This document shows, piece by piece, positions 20,941 to 30,829 of a DNA stretch of 40,313 nt (positions are counted from its first letter, which is position 1; the number at the start of each line of letters is the position of its first letter). This stretch comes from Nemertoderma westbladi. Taxonomy: Eukaryota; Xenacoelomorpha; Nemertodermatida; Nemertodermatidae. A program made the position numbers and the translations under genes. The DNA lies in NCBI GenBank assembly GCA_032718475.1, contig JAUCBJ010008184.1, positions 1 to 40,313 of the forward strand. Direction: 5' to 3'. The notes beneath the pieces were generated by a model. It was not told the DNA's origin and did no database searches. It saw only the letters and a list, made by a program, of their open reading frames with translations.

Positions 20941-23692
20941 CCCGTACTTCATTGGGTTTACCGGGTTTGGGAACGTAATGATGTGTTAGATAGTACATTC
21001 TCTCAGTTATGAGTGTTTCTTCCGGTACTCGCTCCGCATATCCCTTGTTAATAAATTTCTTCAACTGAGTCTGGTACATTTCTTTAGCTGAAGCATTTGC
21101 CATAAGGCGTCGATGTAGTTGCGCAATTCTTTTCTCCGCCAAGGGTCGGTTGTTTATGAATTTAGGTTCTCGCTTTCGGAATGGTAGACCGATTTCATAT
21201 CTACCTTGATCTTTAAGAAAACGTGTAGTTGTCTCCTGGATCTGCTTGGCTCTTTCTTCTTCTACCGATAGGGCCTTATCGTAGGAATTGGGCTCTACAG
21301 CCTCTTGAGTAAAGAATCGTACGGCGTGTTCATCCCGAGTCCTTGCATTGTAGCGATCTATCACGTCATTCAGTTCGTCGTTATAGTCGACTTGTCCTGA
21401 TGGACGAATGAGTTGACATAGGTTCACTTGGTTTTGCCAAGTCTCGTTTTCCGTAAGGAGGTCGATGGTATTCTCCTCGTCGAAGAGTTGGTGGATATCG
21501 TCATTATCTGAGGAGTATGGTGTTCCCTCAGTTGGGTCGTCTACCTCACTGCTCTCCGCTTCCCATTCACTTACCTGGTATACCCGTTCTTTTGGTAACC
21601 TTTCCATGAGAGTTCTACGGGAAGGGCCAGTAAAGTACCAACCTACTCTAGTTCTTCCCGCATAGGCTTGTAGTGGTTGCGGTTGAGCAGGCCGTTTCTC
21701 CAATGTCTCAAGCGCCTCATGCGCATTTTGGCCGATGAGTATTTGCACTCCAGGGTAGTCTGTGTTGAATCTAGGTATCTTAAGCTGCGGGGTGAAATCG
21801 TCCTCATCCCAGTTATAAGGTTCCACTTGGCTGGTAGCGAAGTTCTTTATCGCCACCATTTTTACTGACCTTATACTTTGTTCTCCTAGTTCATCCTGGG
21901 GGGTGGACAACGCACCTACATAATAATCTGCTATTACTGAAGATTTCCAAACCTGTATAATTCCTGACATGTTTAACTTAGTTCGGAACTTGGGTTGTCC
22001 AGCAAAGATGTCTTCGGCTAGTTCTTTGTCGATGAATGTTCCTGTGCTACCGGAGTCAAGGAGGGCGTTCACTATATAACTCCTTTCAGGTCCGTGGACC
22101 CTCAACTGCACTACGGGAAATTCTCTGATTCCTACATTGGAAGTTGGTGCTTTCCAAGATGGTTGTCGGTCAGAAGTAGTTAGGGGGACCTCACTGTCAG
22201 TGTCCTTTTCATACGTAAGTGCTCGATACACTGCGGTATTTATCTGGTAACAGGATTCGTTTTCGTTGGAGAATTCGTCCGTATAGAATCCTTCCATCTC
22301 AGAACCTTGGTCAGTGTCATTCACATCACTGAATTGGACATGTAGTTCGGACTCACTTACCTGACTCGAGCTGTTTCGTTCGAATTCAGTGTGCAACAAG
22401 ATATGATGTTTTGCGCCGCACTTCGCACACCTTGCGTCGGAGTAACAGGTTCGCCGTTGGTGTCCTTGTCTGAGGCAATTATAACACAACCGCTTATCCC
22501 ACATGACTTCCCGTCTATCCTTTAATGATTTCTTTAGGAATTCATCACACACATTCAAACGGTGGGGCCCGTCACACAGCGCACATTTCAGTTTGATGTT
22601 ACTTACCTTATTTTGAGTAACGTTGTGCACACTCGTTCTTTCTTCGGGCTTTCTTACATGAGTTCTCTTAGGAGACGTAGGAGGAGTTTTTCTTACCTGT
22701 TCTCTCCTGTCATTGGTTCGAGACTTGAATTTACTTAAGTCTTTAGGCGTTTTGTTGAAATAATAAGATCTTTCAGTGTCTTTCCCGCTGTCCTCTTCTT
22801 GAGAAGCCTGGCTTTCGCCATCGTCGGTATAACACACTGGTGTTACCATTCTCCTAGAAACGGGTTTCTCACTTACCTTGTTTTCCGGTGTCTTCTCTCT
22901 GGACTGCTTTAGGAGCTGTAATTTTACTTCTCCATCTAAGAATGACATGAGATCAGCCATGGTAGGGTCTCGTCGTTGTTGTTCCATCATATATAACACT
23001 TTCTTATCCCAGCGTGTACCTACTCCGCCCTTCGGTAAAGTAGAGGCCACGGCTCCAATAACCATAGAACTCTGATATTCATGAGACTTACCTAGCCAAT
23101 CTAATTGTCTACAGATCTCCTGAATCTCATCGGAAAACTCTATAATCCCGCTGCTAATGAATTTTCGGGGCGCTACCAATTTTGCATACAAATACCTAGC
23201 TATGTTATTCCTATTACGATACCTGATGTTTAGGGTATCCCAAACTTGTCTTAATCCATCTGGGTGTCCAATAAACTTTAACGCCATTAACTTGGGAGAT
23301 CCTTCCAAGCACTCGATGAGGAATCTAAGTTTCTCTCCGTTAGATAGCACAGAGTTCTGTATGTTATCTTTGTAATATTCATTAAAAGGTAACCATTTCA
23401 TCTCATCTCCATTAAACTTGACGATCTCTCCCACCTTTACCGCTTGACGGGCTTCGGTTCTAGCCATTTGACGCGTAAAACTTTCTTGGGCCATCGTGTT
23501 ATTTAATATCGAGTTATCGGTATATAAATTTCTCGGATTATTATCAGGTCTATATGGAATATCATTGTCAACAGGTTTATAATTACCCTTAATAGGGTTT
23601 ACTATAGGAGTTTCTACTTCACTAGCAGTATAGATGCGTGTAGGCTCCACACCTTGCGCATGAAATACTTCAGACCTAACGGGTTGACACAT
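20822..23692 (-). CDS. BEL/Pao gag capsid, zinc knuckles, aspartic protease and start of RT (ORF2)
   Basis: A 956-codon frame; its first ATG is at 23690-23692 but the frame is open upstream to about 23908. Residues 92-260 form the capsid-like DUF1759 domain (VKFNGDEMKWLPF onward). Three zinc-binding clusters follow: C370-C373-H377-C382; C403-C406-H411-C416, a classic CX2CX4HX4C knuckle; and C422-C425-H429-H434. Residues 520-660 are the retropepsin-type protease with the active-site LLDSGSTGTFID (D546). From about 850 comes the N-terminal RT region (LAEKRIAQLHRRL, HHYVPKPGKPNEVRV). After residue 918 the sequence leaves the RT frame and ends at a stop. Encoding the capsid here and the preceding coiled coil in another ORF is unusual. 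Confidence 0.9.
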   Translation of the reverse strand: MCQPVRSEVFHAQGVEPTRIYTASEVETPIVNPIKGNYKPVDNDIPYRPDNNPRNLYTDNSILNNTMAQESFTRQMARTEARQAVKVGEIVKFNGDEMKWLPFNEYYKDNIQNSVLSNGEKLRFLIECLEGSPKLMALKFIGHPDGLRQVWDTLNIRYRNRNNIARYLYAKLVAPRKFISSGIIEFSDEIQEICRQLDWLGKSHEYQSSMVIGAVASTLPKGGVGTRWDKKVLYMMEQQRRDPTMADLMSFLDGEVKLQLLKQSREKTPENKVSEKPVSRRMVTPVCYTDDGESQASQEEDSGKDTERSYYFNKTPKDLSKFKSRTNDRREQVRKTPPTSPKRTHVRKPEERTSVHNVTQNKVSNIKLKCALCDGPHRLNVCDEFLKKSLKDRREVMWDKRLCYNCLRQGHQRRTCYSDARCAKCGAKHHILLHTEFERNSSSQVSESELHVQFSDVNDTDQGSEMEGFYTDEFSNENESCYQINTAVYRALTYEKDTDSEVPLTTSDRQPSWKAPTSNVGIREFPVVQLRVHGPERSYIVNALLDSGSTGTFIDKELAEDIFAGQPKFRTKLNMSGIIQVWKSSVIADYYVGALSTPQDELGEQSIRSVKMVAIKNFATSQVEPYNWDEDDFTPQLKIPRFNTDYPGVQILIGQNAHEALETLEKRPAQPQPLQAYAGRTRVGWYFTGPSRRTLMERLPKERVYQVSEWEAESSEVDDPTEGTPYSSDNDDIHQLFDEENTIDLLTENETWQNQVNLCQLIRPSGQVDYNDELNDVIDRYNARTRDEHAVRFFTQEAVEPNSYDKALSVEEERAKQIQETTTRFLKDQGRYEIGLPFRKREPKFINNRPLAEKRIAQLHRRLMANASAKEMYQTQLKKFINKGYAERVPEETLITERMYYLTHHYVPKPGKPNEVRVTRTQLTPILVGNTLKITTIFNRFRLRYRRHVLTSQGVG

Positions 23693-23736
23693 TGTTACAG
23701 GGGGTGGTGGTATACCCTTATGTGTATTTACTGTAT

Positions 23737-24723
23737 TTACTGTGTGTGTACTTCGGCCACTTTTCTTTCCGCTTCGGCCGCTTTTCTTTCCGCTTCTGCC
23801 TCTGCCGCTGCCGCTGCAGCTGCCGCTTTTCTTTCCGCTTCTGCCGCTGCCACTGCTGCTATCTTTCTGTCTTCTATACGTTTTTTCTTTACTTGTTCTT
23901 CTTGGACTCTAGCGATGCGGAGGCGTTCATCAAATTTAGCTTGGTTCGCAGCTAACATTTCCGCATCTATTGCATCCAACATAAGCTTGGCTCCTTCACT
24001 ATTAGGGCGAAGTCCAGACAGCCGTCTCCTCAACTCTTCGTCACCTAGGAATCTTTGATAGTCTGACAGATAGATGTCAATAGTGTCCCTCTGATGCGGT
24101 TTCTCTGCTGTCGCTTCACTTTCCACTTGGGAAAAGGTAGCTTCTGTTGATTCTCCATGGGATGAGCGCTCAGCCAGCTGAACTTTCCACTGGACCGTTC
24201 CTTGAACCTGGAGACTCACCCGCTGGAACCAAGTCTTTACAGCAACTTGCAACGACGTGTTTTGTCTTCTTTTCGAAGCTTCCTCAAAGGCCGATAGGAT
24301 TAGTCTGATTCTTAGAATTCTTTCTCGAACTTGATAAAGCAGCTCTCCCTGCTCTTGAGGTCCTTGGGGTTGTCGAAACAGTTGTTCCTCTAATCGCTCC
24401 AAAGAGCTGAAGAATCCCTGTACGTATCCTGCTGCCAACCTCTTCCATACAGCTGGATCACTGGTGTCTTTTGTCACTCCCATCCTGTGTATGTCTTCCC
24501 AGGCAGCTTCCGATAAGTCAAACGGGAGTCCGGGTCCGGGGAAGTTCCATTGCGACTCGACAATAGACTTCAGTTCCTCCCTTGTGTATCCCGCATAACT
24601 ATCCTTGGTCGATCGCTTACTTCTCGCCCAATCAATTTGGTGTTCCTCCACCGCAATCAATACCCTAGTGAGTACGGCTGCAGGAAGGATGAGAAGGGGA
24701 TCTGAATAAACCGCATCTGCCAT
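23737..24723 (-). CDS. BEL/Pao ORF1: helical domain plus Ala-rich coiled coil upstream of capsid
   Basis: Start chosen at ATG 24721-24723 (MADAVYSDPLL); the frame is open further upstream but without another ATG to 24858. The 328-residue product has a helical N-terminal domain with several Trp residues (residues 10-150), an amphipathic helical middle, and a C-terminal coiled coil in which AEAERKAA-type repeats are coded by tandem GCGGAAAGAAAAGC units (23755-23860). It ends at a TAA at 23737-23739. Its last 170 nucleotides overlap the open frame of ORF2, which is in the -1 phase, so a -1 shift could fuse the two. I see no classical slippery heptamer and the repeat DNA is prone to indels. The family is not recognised. 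The other BEL/Pao element also puts a coiled coil ahead of the expected capsid. Confidence 0.7.
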   Translation of the reverse strand: MADAVYSDPLLILPAAVLTRVLIAVEEHQIDWARSKRSTKDSYAGYTREELKSIVESQWNFPGPGLPFDLSEAAWEDIHRMGVTKDTSDPAVWKRLAAGYVQGFFSSLERLEEQLFRQPQGPQEQGELLYQVRERILRIRLILSAFEEASKRRQNTSLQVAVKTWFQRVSLQVQGTVQWKVQLAERSSHGESTEATFSQVESEATAEKPHQRDTIDIYLSDYQRFLGDEELRRRLSGLRPNSEGAKLMLDAIDAEMLAANQAKFDERLRIARVQEEQVKKKRIEDRKIAAVAAAEAERKAAAAAAAAEAEAERKAAEAERKVAEVHTQ

Positions 24724-26029
24724 CTTAGCTCCGCGCTTGGGTGTCAGCTCTACAGTATCCGCACTACTGGAGCTGTCGGGCCGCTGAGAAATAAGTTCTC
24801 GGCTCGAGTGTTGCTGCTGTTCCGCTTGCGTCCTTCTGGGCTCCTCCCCGAGGCGCACCCACGAGGCGTACGCTTTCCCACCACCCTTGGGGCCAGTCTG
24901 ACTCCGTTTTTATCAGACCGGGCCGGAGGGTAGCCCGATGCTTCCCGGGTTCAATTTTCAATCCCCCGATCACACCGGCACAGCTCGTCGGTGTAGCCAG
25001 ATGATCGGCTACTGTCAACTTACTGTGGCCTGACTGTACATTGAGCCAACTCAGAGAGTCAACCGGCGGGTGGACCAGTCGATAGCGATCGAGCATCAAG
25101 GTCGCCCTTGAGCCAAACCGACGGTCTTGTCCCAAGTGGGCTTGCGCTACCCACATGGAATATTGACACGTTTTCACCCCCCTCGCCGGCAGTATTGAGG
25201 GTTCTACAATAATACTGACTAGCTCGAAAGCTAAGAACAAGTCACCACTTACTAGTCACTGTAACGTGTACTCAATAGATGCTCATGAAATCAAGTACAC
25301 AACGGTAAACACAAAATCGGACACATACCATGCACACACAGAGGACATAATCGGAAAAGACAAATAGGTGACAAAATCAGAGGGGACAAAATTGTATCGA
25401 CTAATAAAAGAGCCGAGAGTACCTTATTTTGCCGTCAGGGCAAAATAACTTTGTGTGCACAAAGTATGCTGGGGCGCAGTAAAGATATGGTCCTACTAAT
25501 ACCAGCGGCGACTGAACCAACCGGCGAGGGTTCCCATACTCACTCGCAGTGGCCATACATACACTCACGTATACCACGTACCCACAGCAACAGAAAGCTC
25601 AAGCAAACTGCCACTGATCGTCCACACACAAACCACAGATTCCAGAGTATCATTCACTCGGACCACACTACAACACCAACCCCTCCTTGCAGCAGATATT
25701 CCGGGTGCTACCTCCATTCCAATAGTAGTACCAACAGAATCATCAGAATCCTGCCCATTCCGATGCAACACCTCCATTCCAATAGTGCTACCCTGGGAAA
25801 AGACACGTTTCAGCAGCCGATTGGAGACAGTAAAGAGTCTGGTCAACTCATATATACCAAACATAGACCTACCACACCACATAGACCACATAGACCACAG
25901 ATCACACCAAGCCACCACCCCTACTGTGTACAGGACTAGTAGTACGGCAACAGGCCGACTAGACGGTACCACGGCACCATGTTAATTCATGGTTCGTAAG
26001 ACACGAGGGCCTTCAGTAACTCCCTTGCA
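24724..26029 (-). other. Leader/inter-ORF region of the BEL/Pao element
   Basis: GC-richer than its flanks. A minus-strand frame covers 24764-25240 but lacks recognisable motifs. ATTGGAATGGAGGT, read on the minus strand, occurs twice about 54 bases apart (25725-25795). If the MSDT start at 26340 is joined to ORF1, this stretch would be an intron or a region that has lost its frame; I cannot decide. Confidence 0.4.
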
Positions 26030-26340
26030 CTATAGAAGCGATTTAACGTGCCCCCAGACCCTCACGAGTCCGCCGCCGCCTGTTGCTGTCACCCCTATAG
26101 AGACCTCACCTCCTTGGGTGACAGCTGCTTCTTGGTCTCGCTTGACTTGAGCTCGAGTGCCTATGATAGACCTACGGTGTTGGACTAGCCTAGGGTCTGA
26201 TACTACTACTGGAGGGATGATCTTTCTTACAGTAGGAGGTGAGAGTTGAACTTCGGTCTCACACGTTCCACACTCCTATCTGGGTCACAGATGGTTGTAT
26301 CTAGGAGACTGTCTGACAGGTTTTGCTTTGTGTCAGACAT
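26030..26340 (-). pseudogene. N-terminal gag piece with MSDT start, frameshifted
   Basis: An ATG at 26338-26340 opens a 37-codon frame starting MSDTKQNLSD and containing CDPDRS at residues 19-24, the same signature in the same place as the 617-codon ORF at 652-2505. This frame stops at 26227-26229. A second frame with protein-like composition (PPTVRKIIPPVVVSDPRL) overlaps it and continues to a TAG at 26030-26032. I infer one original reading frame broken by a small indel near 26230-26280. A GTGAGG donor-like site lies inside at about 26110. Whether it was once continuous with ORF1 at 24723 or spliced to it is open. Confidence 0.6.
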
Positions 26341-28473
26341 GTTTGTTTGTACAGTTGAATGCCTACTGCTATATTACAGTTAAAGCTAGTCTAGTAATTC
26401 AGTATCACTGTTAGCCTAGTAATTAATTACCGATATCGTTACTCTATATAATGTGATATATATACAATATATTAGAGTACCGGTATATACTTATAGTATA
26501 TATAAGTATTATTACAGACTAGGTTTGTCACAGAATACCGGTATATAATTTCAGCGCAAATATATAAATATATAATAAGCCTATCGTGAATACCGGTATA
26601 CAGCTTACACTTATAGTATATATAAGTATAATTACAGACTAGAATTAATTACAGAATACCGGTATATAATTTCAGCGCAAATATATAAATATATAATAAG
26701 CCTATCGTGAATACCGGTATACAGCTTACACTTATAGAATATATATAAGTATAATTACAGACTAGAATTAATTACAGAATACCGGTATATAATTTCAGCA
26801 AATACAAACAAATATAATAAATAACATTTAATAACAATTAAATAACAATTTAACAAATATAATAAGACTATTGTAAATACCGGTATGTCAATTATTTTAG
26901 AATAATTGAATTTCTGAATTTTAGGGGTTACTTGGTTACTTTACTTTACCTTATTACCGTTATTTAAGCAGTAGTCCAACTGATATTAAGACCTAATTGT
27001 TGTATGACAGGCCTACTATTTTATAAATCGGTTTGAGTTGATTTATAATATGTATATACCCGTTTAATGGGTTTTTGTCAATATTTGAAATAAATGTTAT
27101 TATTTCTGGGAAGGAGTCACTGCACAGAAGCTGTATGCTCTCAGTGAAGTGCTACTTGTTGGACACTAAAACAAATAATTCTACTTGCCTAAGTTACTTA
27201 TTACTACAAATTACGTACAATACGGGGTGAGATTACAATCTCTAATAAACACAAAAATTACACGTACGAATTTTTAGGGTTAATTTTACAAGAAGTCTAC
27301 AAACCAGCCTAACAAGGGGTTAGAATTTCTGGTTATTTCAAACGGACAGGATACTACGGTATTTGAAAATAATAAAGCAGTAGTAAATATATTGCGTTGT
27401 CCAGATAGGAAAATACCACCGTCTGACGACTTATAGCCGTAGCGCTATAAGTACTACGTTATGTACCCGGAGTGTTCCTCCCTAGAAGTTAATTACCGCA
27501 GCCTATTATAGCTAACGTGCCTATTAACCACTTTACAACACAAATATACTGCCTACACACTAATTACCTTCGGAAAGCACTGTACACTAAACCCTAAATT
27601 AGGTACAAGTGCTTATACAACAAATAACCAGCAGTTAAAAATACTTGTACAGCTAAAAGAACCACGGTATCTGCCGGAGTGACCAGAGCATAAAATCACC
27701 AGTCTTTACCTACGCCAAACAGCCCTGATGTAGTACCGGGGTTAATTTAACTATAACGGTATGTATAACAAGCACAATTACTGTAGGAATAAACTTGGGG
27801 GTGTGAATGTTGCGAATAATCGCTTAAACTCTGAATAATAAATATTACGCTACCCGTACAGACTACACAAACAAAATACAGACCAAACGCTGGCAGACTA
27901 CTATCAAGCCTAAATAAACTACAGTATATGCAGACTCCGAAATGGTTAGTTAGTATGCATTCTAACCGAGTAGTACGACTTATTCTTTCGGGGGGATTTA
28001 CCTTACAGCACTGGATGCCACCCACTTTCCTAACTAGTACTTTATCGGACATACACTCTACACACACTACAATCTCTTCAGACTTAACAACAATCAGACA
28101 ACTATCCAGCCTACAAATTACCTGTACAATCTGAGCAGGCTTACACGCCTTCTGCTCAATATTAGCCTACAAATAAATAAAACTGACAGAAATAAGTAAA
28201 ATCCCAATAAAAAACCAGGGCGGGCCCTCCCTGATTAAATATCAAGACATACCGGTATATAATTATCAAAATCGAATAATACTGCTGTACTTGTACTGCT
28301 GTAAGTACCGGTTCGGGTGGTTACGTAGTCAGGCCTACTGGTTACCGGTCGACCGGTACTTCAGCTTTATTGCCTACGTTGCAATACAGAAGCAATAACT
28401 GTTATTGTACTTACCAGAACAATAGTAAACTGTATTTATTGCCTACACTGCAATCAGAATGTATAACTGTTAT
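26341..28473 (-). other. 5' leader of the BEL/Pao element
   Basis: AT-rich, with no coding frame recognised. It holds the 121-bp tandem repeats at 26478-26800 and, next to the LTR, two imperfect copies of a unit containing ATTGCCTAC and AATAACTGTTATTGT/TATAACTGTTATTGT (about 28378 and 28439). No tRNA-type primer binding site starting TGG was found directly inside the 5' LTR. Confidence 0.6.
26478..26800. repeat. Three-copy tandem repeat of about 121 bp in the leader
   Basis: Copies share ACCGGTATA, TTATAGTATATATAAGTA (about 26491, 26611, 26732) and ATTACAGACTAG, then ATACCGGTATATAATTTCAG. Copies 2 and 3 are almost identical; copy 1 has lost or changed part. The repeat contains several near-palindromic AT-rich words. 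Confidence 0.85.
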
Positions 28474-29629
28474 TGTTCGTGCTTTTAGACCTATAGCAGT
28501 TTAACCTGCCAAATTTAGGTGTCTTCTAGGTTATAAATCGACTTTAGCCTATGACAAGTATTTGATACACTACATTAGCCGAAGCCAGCCTATGCGCGAC
28601 CATTCACCCGCTGGATATACCCGGGAGACTGGATTCGGAAGCTCTGACCTTATTGCGGTGTAGGCCTACTGTATTATTCGATTGATCGCTAATATATAAT
28701 CTCTGACCAATATTATTCACTTTCGGGAAATATTAACAGTTCCTTTAGGACGTGGCGCTCTAAGTATGTAAACAGAGTTATGACTTACACTAAGCACAAC
28801 AGGATGGCTATTGATTCACGTATAAAGCGCATTCTTTAGGAGATGCTTTGTTATCTATCACACTCATGCACACTACCACACAATGCTGCACACCGATCTG
28901 CCGACCTTCACTAATTTTAGTCACATATAAAGAGAACCGCAACGGACACATGTAGTGCCTATGAAATAGCATTAGATTCACTCCAAAACCAATATAATGT
29001 AAGTCGCAATTGCTATATGTAACCGGTCTCTTACCTTCAGTATATCAAGAAGATTGGGGTTTTATGATTATTTATCGATATTATCCAAATATAACAATAT
29101 TCCATCAACTGATACAAATTAATAACCGACAGTAAATAGCAGTAAAATAATGCGGTGAAAGGTATTTATGGTATGATATGGGCTGTATGCCAGTTTGTGG
29201 TTTGGTTTGATAACAGTTATACGTTTCTATGATCAAAGCCGATCTAATGTTTGGCTAAAGTCTGAAACACAGAATAATTCCACAGCCGGTATTCTAGGCT
29301 TAGGAAAAATACACACTGACTGAATTGCGTGAGTTTCTATATGCACTGTCCAACACAAAGAAAATCGCTCTGATTGGTTGAATTGGCTGAGCCGAACAAA
29401 GAACCAAAGCTCCTTGCAAAAAGCTCCACGTGGATACAGCTGATAGATGTCGTTATCTGAGTTCCGATGTTTAGAGTATTTGAGCTTATTGCGGAGAAAA
29501 ATGGGTTTTTATGTCCTCTAAAGCACACATGCAGACATAGCGGGCAAAATCGCTTGTTATGTCCGCTAAAATACCTACTCGGTATATTGCGGAGAAAAAT
29601 AGCTTGTTACATCCGCAAAAGCTTTTACA
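28474..29629 (-). repeat. 5' LTR of the BEL/Pao element
   Basis: 1156 bases; starts TGTAAAAGC and ends CGAACA on the minus strand. It aligns end to end with 13352-14509 with about 19 mismatches and a single 2-bp gap. As the 5' LTR it should hold the promoter for transcription leftward, in the direction of the host GPCR gene. Confidence 0.95.
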
Positions 29630-29634
29630 GAAAG
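29630..29634. repeat. Target site duplication GAAAG (right)
   Basis: Exact match to 13347-13351, directly adjoining the outer end of the 5' LTR. Confidence 0.9.
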
Positions 29635-30829
29635 GTTGACAGGCGGGGACTGTCTGAGTAGGCGCAGTGGGACAGCTTTTTGTATGCCTCAACACAGGGT
29701 TTACTGCCTGGAGGACGTGGGACTGCTTGGAGGAGCTAACTGGAGGAAGTGTTGTACTGTGGCAGCAATGGCGAGCGCTTCTAACTCACACGGGAGCCAG
29801 GTGCACTACTGGTGGGCCTTTAACTTGGCAGAGTAAAAGCTGGAGAGGAGGAGTTCTTTTAGAGCATTTAGAGCCCTTAGGCTGTCGACTGACGACCCAG
29901 CGTATATAACGAGGAAGAGTTCGTCGCTGGGATGCGGGATGGTGATGGACCAGCATGACTGGATGGTGGCTTGGGAGCGGTGGAAGACTGCATTAAGCTT
30001 GGGTGACCAAGTGACTGAATCAAGGAGCTCGAGTTGGGCGACGAGTGTGGAGCAGCGTAGGAGGATGCGGGGAGAATCTTATAAGAATCCTAGGTATAAA
30101 CGGAGTTCCCGAACGATGGCTGGGGTGGGACAACGGGTCAACAGGTTTTTTGGGGTTCAAATTTCGATGGAATATATGCGATCAATGTAGGCCCTACAAT
30201 ATATGCAGTGTGCAAAATTTTGTGCCAGCACGAAATTTTGGAAATACATTCAATAGTACAATTGATTGTGACAACTTGTTTCTTACATTTTACAGGTGTT
30301 TTGGGGTTCTGAATGTAATGGTATAAATCGTGAAACCGTGAAAATTGTAACTTTTGAAAATTTTTCACTATGTGTAAATAAATTTGGTGCTGAAAAGAAA
30401 CAACCCCAATAAATTTTTTCGAAATTGTTTTTTGATGTGATTTAGTATAGTGAAATCTACTTACAAACAAAAAATAAGACGTTTTCGTTAAAATTTATAG
30501 ATTTTAGAGGGGGGGGGGGGGGGGGGGGGGTCAATGTGACACCCTCAAGGTATTTATGCAACATTTATAACCCAGTAATTTAATATGGTAACAACAACTG
30601 TACCGATAAGGGCAGAACCATGACCTAATATAGGGTCTAGTATAGGTTCTAGTAGTGTTATAGTAGGTCATGGCAAAACTTATGATCCTTTAGATCTGAA
30701 TATTTCATTGAGTATATATATACCCTTTCGCAAAAACTTTGCACGCTATTACTATATGGCTCACCCAAAATATATCCTACTATGATATTTTAGGGTTTTT
30801 TGTCATGCAGTCACCCCAACCGAACCTAC
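29635..30829. other. GPCR intron flank, no gene recognised
   Basis: The sequence 29640-30070 is GC-balanced with short frames on both strands but no motif. From 30150 on it is AT-rich, with 22 consecutive G at 30509-30530 and a run of TATAGTAGGTCATGG-type words at 30620-30680. It is the upstream part of the intron between the two GPCR exons. Confidence 0.45.

Larger units (their letters stand above)
13352..29629 (-). mobile_element. Complete BEL/Pao LTR retrotransposon, about 16.3 kb, decayed
   Basis: Two direct LTRs with TG...CA ends and flanking GAAAG duplications bound a 14-kb interior carrying BEL/Pao-type gag, protease, RT, RNase H and integrase on the minus strand. The 3.6 kb between 5' LTR and ORF1, the 1.6-kb spacer after integrase and the extra third ORF make it much longer than the 5-9 kb usual for the superfamily. 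By my hand alignment the LTRs differ at about 19 positions and by one 2-bp gap over 1156 bases, so the insertion is fairly recent. The pol region nevertheless has three in-frame stops, a deletion and frameshifts, so this copy cannot move by itself. It lies in the intron between two GPCR exons, in the same orientation as the gene. Confidence 0.93.

Noticed and set aside
25451-25985. Plus- and minus-strand ORFs of 135-162 codons in the BEL/Pao leader
   Set aside because: Composition is odd (Thr/His/Pro or Trp/Met/Val repeats) and no domain is visible; they lie in a decayed leader region.
29667-30326. Plus-strand ORFs of 80-93 codons right of the 5' LTR
   Set aside because: No motif, short, and lying in the intron of the minus-strand GPCR gene.
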